Assembly (NCBI GenBank): GCA_002506605.1
Contig: DAXX01000006.1
Location: 26,123-31,515, forward strand
Reading direction: 5' to 3'
Source: Thaumarchaeota archaeon UBA160
Lineage (GTDB): Archaea > Thermoproteota > Nitrososphaeria > Conexivisphaerales > UBA164
DNA: 5,393 nucleotides
Shown: in pieces, positions 1-5,393 of the stretch
Layout: the number at the start of each line of letters is the position of its first letter
Numbering within the stretch: the stretch's first letter is position 1
The notes under the pieces: model-generated
Told to the model about the DNA's origin: nothing
Database searches by the model: none
What the model saw: the letters and a program-made list of their open reading frames with translations, nothing else
Program-made: the position numbers and the translations under genes

Positions 1-42
1 TTAATAATTATTCAACACAACATTATATTTCTAAAAATAAAA

Positions 43-50
43 TTTAAATA
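43..50 (+). promoter_or_regulatory. TATA box of the nucleoside-transporter operon
   Basis: TTTAAATA matches the archaeal TATA consensus and follows an A-rich stretch that could act as a BRE. Its centre lies 28.5 bp before the A of the ATG at 75, so transcription should start at or within a few bases of that codon. No Shine-Dalgarno motif is present between them, which fits a leaderless mRNA, common for first genes of operons in Thermoproteota. The same octamer at nearly the same spacing precedes the minus-strand gene at 5301. No other gene is visible in positions 1-74: the reverse strand offers only very short frames. The first forward frame is open to a TGA at 76-78 but encodes low-complexity AT-rich sequence. 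Confidence 0.7.
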
Positions 51-74
51 TGAGATATTATTATACTTTAACAC

Positions 75-1169
75 ATGAATAGATATAGATCTATAAGCCG
101 GACTTTGGGTGCAGTAATTGTCGTTGTGATTATTGTAATTGCTGTTGTAGGAGGCTATTACTATTATTATTCATCTTTAACTAAAAAGGCTCAGAAACAA
201 GTCGTTAAAATAGCGGTAATACTGCCAGGACCTGTTAATGATCTTTCTTGGAATCAAGCAAGCTACTTGGCAGCATTACAGATGGCCCAATATTTAAATT
301 CGACGGGGCGTACAGCAATATTCTCTTATACAACAGGTGCATATACTACGAGTGATATATTACCGGCCCTGCAGACTTACTCTCAGGAAGGTTACAATTT
401 TATAATATATGCTGGATACCAAGGGCAAGTTCCGGTTGATGATATAAATAACACCTACAAAAATACAGCTTTCTTAGTACTAGATGGTTATACACCTGGT
501 GGAAATGTAGGTGTAGTCGTTGAAAGAGGGGGACAGTTGGGTTTCATTATGGGTGTTCTAGCTGCTCTCTTAGATCATACAGGTAAAGTGGCTATAATAG
601 GAGGCGAAAATGTTGGAGATATAACATGGATAACTCAAGGATTCCTCTTAGGAGTTAAATATGCAAATCAAAATTTTGATAAAAACGTTTCAGTAATTAA
701 CATATTTGTTGGAAATTTTGATGACCCAGCTGCGGCAAAAGCTGCAGCAACGACAGCAATATCTGAAGGAGCAGATGTTCTATTTTGCAGCGGTGATGGA
801 ATAACGGAGGGTGTAGCCGCTGCTGCAGAGGAGTATAATGTACCATTTCTATTTGATGAAGGAAATGCCAGTTCTTTAGCTCCTAATCAAACCATGGGAG
901 GGGTTGTATTCACATGGGAGCCAGTTTTCTTAGAAGCTTTTAACTATTGGAGCACCAATCACACGTTTCCATTAAAACCATTTTATGCAACGTTTGCAAA
1001 TGGAGGTATAACTCTGTACCTTTCTCCAAAAGTTCCATCAAACATAAGCACAATAATCATGAATCTGCTTACTGCATGTAAAGAATATAAAATACAGGTC
1101 TACAAAGAGTTGCCGAACGGAACTTTAGTATGGTCCCCCGTTACTCCTCCTTATAGCAGTTTAACTTAA
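75..1169 (+). CDS. BMP-family ABC transporter solute-binding protein (nucleoside-type)
   Basis: This 364-residue protein is the extracellular substrate receptor of the importer encoded downstream. Residues 11-32 form one hydrophobic segment ending in five tyrosines. The receptor domain starts near residue 43 with VKIAVILPGPVNDLSWNQ, the BMP/Med start pattern (N-D-x-S-[FW]-N). Other family-like segments are ERGGQLGFIMGVLAAL (150-165), GKVAIIGG (170-177), a DDPAAAKAAATTAI block (216-229) and GADVLFCSGDG (232-242), typical of a periplasmic-binding-protein type I fold. BMP proteins such as PnrA and NupN bind purine or other nucleosides; substrate here is inferred. No lipobox cysteine follows the membrane segment, so it is either membrane-anchored by that segment or processed, but the pre-segment motif (RTLG) is a poor match to the archaeal class III signal. 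Eight N-x-S/T sequons (75, 125, 204, 264, 271, 295, 323, 348) fit an exported, possibly glycosylated protein. The start is fixed by an in-frame TAA at 69-71. Confidence 0.93.
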   Translation: MNRYRSISRTLGAVIVVVIIVIAVVGGYYYYYSSLTKKAQKQVVKIAVILPGPVNDLSWNQASYLAALQMAQYLNSTGRTAIFSYTTGAYTTSDILPALQTYSQEGYNFIIYAGYQGQVPVDDINNTYKNTAFLVLDGYTPGGNVGVVVERGGQLGFIMGVLAALLDHTGKVAIIGGENVGDITWITQGFLLGVKYANQNFDKNVSVINIFVGNFDDPAAAKAAATTAISEGADVLFCSGDGITEGVAAAAEEYNVPFLFDEGNASSLAPNQTMGGVVFTWEPVFLEAFNYWSTNHTFPLKPFYATFANGGITLYLSPKVPSNISTIIMNLLTACKEYKIQVYKELPNGTLVWSPVTPPYSSLT

Positions 1170-1183
1170 AGTATCTTAAAAAA

Positions 1184-2233
1184 ATGAATATTATAAAATT
1201 ATCTCAAATAATATTTTTTATGATTCTAGGACTTCTTGTGAGTTCTGCATTTTTTATTTTATTTAGACTTTCTCCATTTATAGGATTGGCAACATTACTT
1301 TATGAAGGTTTTGGAACGGTTTATGGATGGTATAACACCCTAAGAATGACAATACCTCTTTTAATAATAGCTGTGGGGCTTAGTGTACCTTTTACAGCTA
1401 AATTTTGGAACATAGGAGCTCAAGGTCAGTTTATTTTAGGAGAAATTTTTGCGACATGGATAGGATTATTATTAAGTAAATGCGTACCTCCTTTAGCGGA
1501 TATTATTATAGCCATGTTTTTTGCTTTTATTGGTGGCGCCATATGGGCTATTCCTCCAACTGTCATGAAACTTTATAGTGGTGCAAATGAAATAATTACT
1601 ACTCTTATGATGAATTTTGTTGCCGTGTATCTGCTTCTTTGGCTCGTTTCTGGACCTATGCAAGGAGCTCAGGCGAGGCTCGTTGGGGCTCCCAGTTCAG
1701 CTCCAATACCAGCTCAAGATATGCTTCCTTTGATTCCAGGAACACAAATTTCAACAGGATTTTTAATCGGGCTTGCGTTGGCAATAATATTTTATTGGAT
1801 TTTAAAATATACTGAGTTTGGTTATGAGTTAAAGCTTATAGGAGAAGGCGAACAAGTTGCTTCGTATTCAGGCATCAACATAAAGCGCCAAATATTTCTT
1901 TCTATGATAATTAGTGGTGGCATATCAGGCATCGCTGGCATGGTGTATGTTTATGGGATCACTTCAACACTGATACCACAGTTTTTTAGCGATATTTCCA
2001 CAAGCTTCGGCTATGTTGGAATACCTGTTGCGCTAATGTCTTCTTTAAACCCTATAGGAATAATTTTTGCTTCTATATTTTTGGGAGGAATACTAAATGG
2101 TGCTTTTGTTATGGAAGCAATTTACAGCATTCCTATAGATGTAGTTATAACTATTTACGGTTTAATTATGATTTTTTCTATAATAGGAATAATGTTTGAT
2201 TTACCTAAACTTATAAAAAGGTGGAAAAGATGA
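1184..2233 (+). CDS. Nucleoside ABC transporter permease 1 (NupP-like, BPD_transp_2)
   Basis: This 349-residue polytopic membrane protein is one half of the channel. It has roughly eight to nine hydrophobic segments, the first at residues 8-28. Family landmarks are NIGAQGQ (76-82), GANEIITTLMMNF (133-145), the cytoplasmic loop TEFGYELKLIGEG (210-222) followed by SGINIKR (229-235), a glycine-rich ISGGISGIAGM segment (243-253), and GYVGIPVALMSSLNPIG (276-292). These are the usual signatures of the LivH/RbsC-related permeases that partner BMP receptors, and the length matches the NupP class (about 350). It lies 14 nt after the receptor gene. Unlike the next two genes, no GGTG-type ribosome-binding site precedes its ATG, only an A-rich stretch. 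There is no alternative start between the in-frame TAG at 1154-1156 and this ATG. It should pair with the second permease to form a heterodimer, which is inferred from the family. Confidence 0.93.
   Translation: MNIIKLSQIIFFMILGLLVSSAFFILFRLSPFIGLATLLYEGFGTVYGWYNTLRMTIPLLIIAVGLSVPFTAKFWNIGAQGQFILGEIFATWIGLLLSKCVPPLADIIIAMFFAFIGGAIWAIPPTVMKLYSGANEIITTLMMNFVAVYLLLWLVSGPMQGAQARLVGAPSSAPIPAQDMLPLIPGTQISTGFLIGLALAIIFYWILKYTEFGYELKLIGEGEQVASYSGINIKRQIFLSMIISGGISGIAGMVYVYGITSTLIPQFFSDISTSFGYVGIPVALMSSLNPIGIIFASIFLGGILNGAFVMEAIYSIPIDVVITIYGLIMIFSIIGIMFDLPKLIKRWKR
2219..2224 (+). promoter_or_regulatory. Ribosome-binding site deciding the start of permease 2
   Basis: AGGTGG lies 5 nt before the ATG at 2230 and contains the GGTG core complementary to the archaeal 16S 3' end. 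It includes the in-frame GTG at 2221, which would be the start if the longest frame were taken. A codon inside the ribosome-binding site is unlikely to be the initiator, so the ATG at 2230 is preferred. Confidence 0.75.
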
Positions 2234-3168
2234 ACGTCGCGCTAATTATACTAATTATTGAAACCATATTAATCGGAATGATACCAAGGGCTATGCCTAT
2301 TTTTGCTTCTGCACTAGGTGAGACAGTAGACCAGTCAGCAGGTATTCTAAACTTAGGAGTTGAAGGTATAATGTTAATGGGAGCTATAACAGCGCTTTTA
2401 GTAGATTTTTTCTATCATAACCCAGTTTTAGCTTTTCTCGTTGCTGGATTTGTTGGATTAATCTTTGGAGCTATCCATGGAATCTTAGTAATATCTATGA
2501 AGCTTGATCAAACAGTCATAGGAACTGCAATTTGGTTTGTTGGATGGGGGCTATCAGGTGTTCTATACGCAGCGACATTTGGATTATCCTCTTCACCTCC
2601 AACTGTGCCAACTTTACCTCATATTTATATACCTTATCTTACAAACATTCCATTTTTCGGAAGGTTCATATTTGGAGAAGATCCATTGGTTTATATTTTA
2701 ATAGGTGCCCTTATAGCGGTTGACTATTTTCTCAATCATACAAAGCAAGGTTTAAACTTAAGAACTGTTGGTCATGACCCAAGGGTTGCCGAGATTATGG
2801 GAGTTAATCCATATCTTTATAGATATGCTGCTGTTCTTTTTGGCGGCTTTATGGCAGGAATAGGTGGAGCATATATTACTCTTGGTATAGTTGGTTCTTT
2901 TTATTTTGATATAACCGCTGGAATGGGATTCATAGCTGTAGCGCTAGTTTATTTTGGTAAATGGAAACCTTACAGGGTTTTTGTTGGGACTCTTATATTT
3001 GGAGCCGTATATGTTTTCTATTTTATGATGGAAGATCTTTATCCAAAGATCCCATATGAATTTTATCAAATGTTACCATACATTGTAACACTGATAATGA
3101 TTCTTGTAATTGGAACTAGAGCAAAGCCACCAGCATCTCTTGCTATTCCTTATATAAAAGGTGAATAA
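2230..3168 (+). CDS. Nucleoside ABC transporter permease 2 (NupQ-like, BPD_transp_2)
   Basis: The second channel subunit has 312 residues from the ATG at 2230, close to the usual NupQ length of about 320. Recognisable blocks are ALGETVDQSAGILNLGVEG (28-46), the conserved permease pattern with N-L-G-V-E-G; a cytoplasmic TKQGLNLRTVGHDPRVAE loop (171-188); the glycine-rich GGFMAGIGGAY (205-215); and GMGFIAVALVYFG (231-243). The C-terminal LPYIVTLIMIL stretch, followed by RAKPPASLAIPY (297-308), is typical of this subfamily. About eight hydrophobic segments are visible. The ATG overlaps the TGA of the upstream permease in an ATGA junction, implying translational coupling. A GTG at 2221 would add three residues (VEK), but it lies within the Shine-Dalgarno sequence. 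Together with permease 1 it should form the heterodimeric membrane core. Confidence 0.93.
   Translation: MNVALIILIIETILIGMIPRAMPIFASALGETVDQSAGILNLGVEGIMLMGAITALLVDFFYHNPVLAFLVAGFVGLIFGAIHGILVISMKLDQTVIGTAIWFVGWGLSGVLYAATFGLSSSPPTVPTLPHIYIPYLTNIPFFGRFIFGEDPLVYILIGALIAVDYFLNHTKQGLNLRTVGHDPRVAEIMGVNPYLYRYAAVLFGGFMAGIGGAYITLGIVGSFYFDITAGMGFIAVALVYFGKWKPYRVFVGTLIFGAVYVFYFMMEDLYPKIPYEFYQMLPYIVTLIMILVIGTRAKPPASLAIPYIKGE
3159..3164 (+). promoter_or_regulatory. Ribosome-binding site deciding the start of the ATPase
   Basis: AGGTGA lies 5 nt before the ATG at 3170, exactly the spacing seen in front of permease 2, and sits inside the last codons of permease 2. It contains the in-frame GTG at 3161 that opens the longest frame. 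As in the previous gene, the GTG is best read as part of the ribosome-binding site rather than as the start codon. Confidence 0.78.
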
Positions 3169-3169
3169 A

Positions 3170-4684
3170 ATGAACACAAAAGAGCCTATAATTAGGATGG
3201 AAAACATCGTTAAAGTTTTTCCAAATGTAGTTGCAAATGATGGAATAAATTTCGAGATTTATCCAAATGAAGTACACGCGCTACTTGGAGAAAACGGGGC
3301 TGGAAAGACTACTCTTATGAATATACTTTATGGATTATATAAGCCAGATAGTGGCAATATATATATTTATGGGAAAAAGGTCAATATTAAAAATCCATTA
3401 TATGCACAGAAGTTCGGAATAGGAATGGTTCATCAGCATTTTTCTTTAATACCTTATTTTAACGTTCTAGAAAACATATCTATAGGATTAAATGAGCTAA
3501 AAATAAATCTAAACTTGGAGAAAGTAAAGAAAAAATTAGAAGAAATAATGAAAAAGTATGGACTTTTAGTTGACCCTGAAAAAAGAATAGAAGAGATGAG
3601 CGTGGGCGAGATGCAAAGGGTCGAAATACTTAAGCTCCTTTTTAGAGGGGCAAATGTACTTATTTTAGATGAACCTACAAGCGCTTTAACGCCTCAGGAA
3701 GTCGATGAGCTTTTCAGAAGTATTAGAGATCTAGTTAAGGAGGGAAAGAGTGTTGTAATAATTACACATAAGCTCTACGAAGTTTTCCAAATATCTGATA
3801 GAATTACAGTGCTAAGAAAAGGAAAAGTGACTTATAAAGGGCTTACTAGCGAAACTACTCAAGAAGCGTTAGTTGAAGCTATGATCGGAAAATCTGTTAG
3901 CTTTAATGATTTTTCGAGAGAACAAATAAAGGTTGAAGGTTCCTTAAGGGTTGAAGGTTTGACCCTCTATGGAAAAGGTAATGTTCCTATAATTAAAGAT
4001 GTAACTTTTGAACTCAAAAGAGGAGAAATACTTGGAATAGCAGCAGTTGCAGGAAATGGAGAAAAAGAGCTTATAGATATTATATTTGGTCTCATAAAAC
4101 AGAACAGTGGAAAGATTATTTTAGATGGAAAAGAAATTCAAAATAAACCAGTCAAAAACAGAATAGAAATGGGCTTGAGTTTTATACCAGCAGAAAGATT
4201 AACGAGAGGTGTAGCAGCAGGGTTAGCTCTTTATTATAATAGCATTCTTCACGATCATTGGTCTGAGCCATATATAAAACATTCAATAATAAATGAACAA
4301 GAGATGAGAAATTTTGCAAGAAAAATAATAAAGTCATTCGAAGTAGTTGCAAAGTCAGAAGAGGTGTTGGCTAAGCAACTTTCTGGCGGCAATCTTCAAA
4401 AATTTATAGTTGGAAGGGAAATGCTAAGATCTTCAAAATATATCCTTGCTGTAAATCCAACGTCCGGGCTAGATGTATCAGCAACTCAAATGGTAAGACA
4501 GGCTTTAGTTAATATGAGGAACTCAGGTGTAGGAATATTGTTAAGTTCAGAAGATTTAGATGAGTTAGTTAGCGTTAGCGATAGAATAATTGTCATGTAC
4601 AAAGGACAAATAGTAGGATCATTTGAAAGGCATGAATTTGATAAGATTAAAATTGGAGCACTTATGTTAGGAAAAAATGCATGA
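3170..4684 (+). CDS. Nucleoside ABC transporter ATPase with two fused nucleotide-binding domains (NupO-like)
   Basis: This cytoplasmic motor subunit has 504 residues from the ATG at 3170, the usual length for tandem ATPases of the RbsA/NupO group (about 500-510). The first domain is complete: Walker A GENGAGKT (40-47), Q-loop glutamine 89 in VHQHF, signature MSVGE (143-147), Walker B VLILDEP (163-169) with catalytic Glu168, and H-loop His200. The second domain has a degenerate P-loop AVAGNGEKEL (292-301) lacking the GK[ST] end, an intact signature LSGGN (404-408), a Walker B position reading LAVNPTSGLD (426-435) without the acidic D-E pair, and SSEDLDEL (459-466) where the H-loop histidine would be. 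In a head-to-tail arrangement, domain 1's motifs meet domain 2's LSGGN to make one competent site, while the other site is degenerate. This asymmetry is common in nucleoside importers of this family. The start is 1 nt after the stop of permease 2 and behind a good ribosome-binding site. Its last 199 bp are antisense to the convergent gene. Confidence 0.95.
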   Translation: MNTKEPIIRMENIVKVFPNVVANDGINFEIYPNEVHALLGENGAGKTTLMNILYGLYKPDSGNIYIYGKKVNIKNPLYAQKFGIGMVHQHFSLIPYFNVLENISIGLNELKINLNLEKVKKKLEEIMKKYGLLVDPEKRIEEMSVGEMQRVEILKLLFRGANVLILDEPTSALTPQEVDELFRSIRDLVKEGKSVVIITHKLYEVFQISDRITVLRKGKVTYKGLTSETTQEALVEAMIGKSVSFNDFSREQIKVEGSLRVEGLTLYGKGNVPIIKDVTFELKRGEILGIAAVAGNGEKELIDIIFGLIKQNSGKIILDGKEIQNKPVKNRIEMGLSFIPAERLTRGVAAGLALYYNSILHDHWSEPYIKHSIINEQEMRNFARKIIKSFEVVAKSEEVLAKQLSGGNLQKFIVGREMLRSSKYILAVNPTSGLDVSATQMVRQALVNMRNSGVGILLSSEDLDELVSVSDRIIVMYKGQIVGSFERHEFDKIKIGALMLGKNA

Positions 4685-5301
4685 CATTTAATCTTAAGCA
4701 ATATTATTTGATTATTTAAAATTATTTTTGTTTTGTTGTTTAAATATTCGTTAATTAAAGTTGCGTTTACTAAATATCCATCACTTGTTCTATATTGAAA
4801 AGTATAAAACATATAATTTTTACCGATATTTGATATACTAAAGTTTGAATAGCTTAGAACTTCTTCATTATTAGCATTTTTTGTAACATTAAACTTTAAA
4901 CCGTTTAATAAATAAACAATCTGTCCAACTTTATATTTTTTAAATAAAATCAAGGGTTCATAAAATATTGGACTACCAAAAGTTATATTATAATAAGGCG
5001 GATTATAATAATAACTCCCTAAAACGAGCATATTCGATGTATTAATAACTATTACATAACTTCTCAAAGCTTTATATGCTATAATTCTTAAAATCCCATT
5101 GTGCATTCCTTTAAGATTATAAACCCAATATTCTGTGTAATTAATATAAGATCCATTAATATAGTCTTTTGTGATATAAGCATAATAAAGCTTGATGTTT
5201 TTGTAACGCGGGCAGGAATTGTAAAAATAAAATGTAGAAAACATTATGGAAATTAAAATTAAAACTATTAAAACTAAGGTAAAAACTTTGAGCTTGTTCA
5301 A
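4486..5301 (-). CDS. Hypothetical membrane-anchored, extracytoplasmic protein; antisense tail overlaps the ATPase gene
   Basis: I do not recognise this 271-residue frame. Residues 6-28 form one hydrophobic segment behind two lysines, a signal peptide or N-terminal anchor. The rest of residues 29-205 is hydrophilic, rich in Tyr and Asn, with eight N-x-S/T sequons (49, 54, 87, 105, 138, 153, 179, 189), suggesting an exported, possibly glycosylated domain. It begins with TTG at 5301-5299. No better start exists between that codon and the in-frame TAA at 5346-5344, and a TATA box sits about 27.5 bp upstream, as for the operon, implying a leaderless mRNA. Residues 206-271 lie entirely antisense to the conserved end of the ATPase gene and may not be a native part of the protein. 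Both other minus-strand frames hit stops near 4712-4718, so one base gained or lost in the A-runs there would end the protein at about 195 residues. It is more AT-rich than the transporter genes. A link to nucleoside uptake is not indicated. Confidence 0.65.
   Translation of the reverse strand: MNKLKVFTLVLIVLILISIMFSTFYFYNSCPRYKNIKLYYAYITKDYINGSYINYTEYWVYNLKGMHNGILRIIAYKALRSYVIVINTSNMLVLGSYYYNPPYYNITFGSPIFYEPLILFKKYKVGQIVYLLNGLKFNVTKNANNEEVLSYSNFSISNIGKNYMFYTFQYRTSDGYLVNATLINEYLNNKTKIILNNQIILLKIKCHAFFPNISAPILILSNSCLSNDPTICPLYMTIILSLTLTNSSKSSELNNIPTPEFLILTKACLTI
4723..4741 (+). terminator. Candidate T-rich terminator of the transporter operon
   Basis: About 40-55 nt after the ATPase stop, the plus strand has a T-rich stretch, with runs of five, four and three Ts broken by single Gs. 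Archaeal transcription usually stops at such U-rich tracts without needing a hairpin. I see no strong inverted repeat beside it. The tract lies inside the coding region of the convergent gene, so the operon transcript would end antisense to that gene's 3' part. This is a call from base composition only. Confidence 0.45.
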
Positions 5302-5324
5302 TGTTAAAACTAATTTTTGTAGAA

Positions 5325-5332
5325 TATTTAAA
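5325..5332 (-). promoter_or_regulatory. TATA box of the hypothetical minus-strand gene
   Basis: Read on the minus strand this is TTTAAATA, the same octamer as in the operon promoter. There are 23 nt between it and the TTG at 5301, against 24 nt between the operon's TATA box and its ATG. This agreement supports both the gene and its unusual TTG start, and predicts transcription starting at or very near the codon. No Shine-Dalgarno motif lies between. Confidence 0.6.
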
Positions 5333-5338
5333 TTTAAA
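5327..5338 (+). promoter_or_regulatory. Palindromic TATA element, candidate promoter for the divergent gene at 5354
   Basis: TTTAAATTTAAA is a perfect palindrome that partly coincides with the TATA box of the minus-strand gene. On the plus strand, a TATA box in its left half would be centred about 23-24 bp before the ATG at 5354, slightly shorter than the 27-28 bp seen for the other two promoters. The element could therefore serve both directions, so that the two genes compete for or share TBP binding. The plus-strand use is tentative because the gene it would serve is cut off. Confidence 0.35.
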
Positions 5339-5353
5339 ATTACTTATGTTAAG

Positions 5354-5393
5354 ATGTCATTACCTTTATACTATAGGGAATTTCTAAAAATTA
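5354..5393 (+). CDS. Possible start of a divergent gene, truncated by the window end
   Basis: An ATG at 5354 opens a frame that stays open to the end of the window, giving thirteen residues (MSLPLYYREFLKI). It points away from the hypothetical minus-strand gene, with 52 nt between the two start codons and TATA-like sequence in between. There is no Shine-Dalgarno motif, consistent with another leaderless start. The fragment is too short to assign a family. A competing ATG at 5346 in another frame reaches a stop at 5385-5387 after thirteen codons, so it is less likely to be a gene. Confidence 0.35.
   Translation, partial: MSLPLYYREFLKI

Noticed and set aside
1..78. The first forward frame is open from position 1 to a TGA at 76-78, overlapping the receptor's ATG, and could be the end of an upstream gene.
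   Set aside because: The 25 codons encode low-complexity AT-rich sequence, and the same stretch holds a well-placed TATA box. Chance openness is a sufficient explanation, although the window edge prevents a firm decision.
2221..2232. GTG at 2221 as the start of permease 2 (and likewise GTG at 3161 for the ATPase).
   Set aside because: Both GTGs fall inside the Shine-Dalgarno motif of an ATG 9 nt further on, so they are unlikely to initiate.
2532..2723. A 63-codon plus-strand frame inside permease 2.
   Set aside because: It lies wholly within the well-supported permease gene in another frame, has no ribosome-binding site or TATA box of its own, and encodes nothing family-like.
4713..4720. 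A minus-strand TTTAAATA near the end of the hypothetical gene.
   Set aside because: The ATG that follows at 4687 on that strand opens a frame of only a few codons, so nothing supports a separate gene.
4739..4746. A plus-strand TTTAAATA downstream of the operon, as a promoter for an antisense RNA.
   Set aside because: No start codon with a sensible frame or other RNA signal follows at the expected distance, and such octamers are frequent in DNA this AT-rich.
1..5393. Searched by eye for CRISPR repeats, tRNA genes, insertion-sequence ends, riboswitch-like structure and long direct repeats.
   Set aside because: No regularly spaced repeats, cloverleaf-like segments, transposase motifs or terminal inverted repeats were seen. 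The repeated TTTAAATA octamers are explained by promoters and AT-richness.

Overview
The window looks like archaeal DNA, most likely from a thermophilic Thermoproteota (crenarchaeal) lineage, though the sequence cannot fix the genus. Reasons: it is AT-rich, arginine is mostly AGA/AGG and isoleucine often ATA, and archaeal TATA boxes (TTTAAATA) lie about 28 bp before start codons that have no leader. Two internal genes carry GGTG-type Shine-Dalgarno sites. The solute-binding protein has an archaeal-style N-terminal membrane segment, no bacterial lipobox and many N-glycosylation sequons.

Positions 43-4684 (+) hold a complete four-gene operon for a BMP-family (Med/PnrA/NupN-type) ABC importer, most probably for nucleosides. 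The order is a solute-binding protein (75-1169), two BPD_transp_2 permeases (1184-2233 and 2230-3168) and a double-domain ATPase (3170-4684). The binding protein captures substrate outside the cell, the two different permeases form the channel, and the ATPase drives import through one intact and one degenerate ATP site. The genes are 14 nt apart, overlapped by 4 nt, and 1 nt apart. The last two starts are placed at ATG codons 9 nt downstream of in-frame GTG codons, because each GTG lies inside a GGTG ribosome-binding site. Bacillus subtilis has the same four parts (NupN-O-P-Q), but there the ATPase gene is second; here it is last.

Positions 4486-5301 (-) hold a convergent, very AT-rich gene for an unrecognised protein with one N-terminal membrane segment and many sequons. 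It starts with TTG behind a TATA box spaced almost exactly as in the operon promoter. Its frame runs 199 bp antisense into the ATPase gene, and this tail may not be a genuine part of the protein. Its promoter region (about 5302-5353) also appears to serve a divergent gene starting at 5354 that is cut off by the window end.

I see no tRNA, rRNA, CRISPR, insertion sequence or toxin-antitoxin signature. The transport operon is a known system type. The less ordinary points are the convergent overlap with the unknown gene, the overlapping bidirectional promoter, and the start-site architecture.
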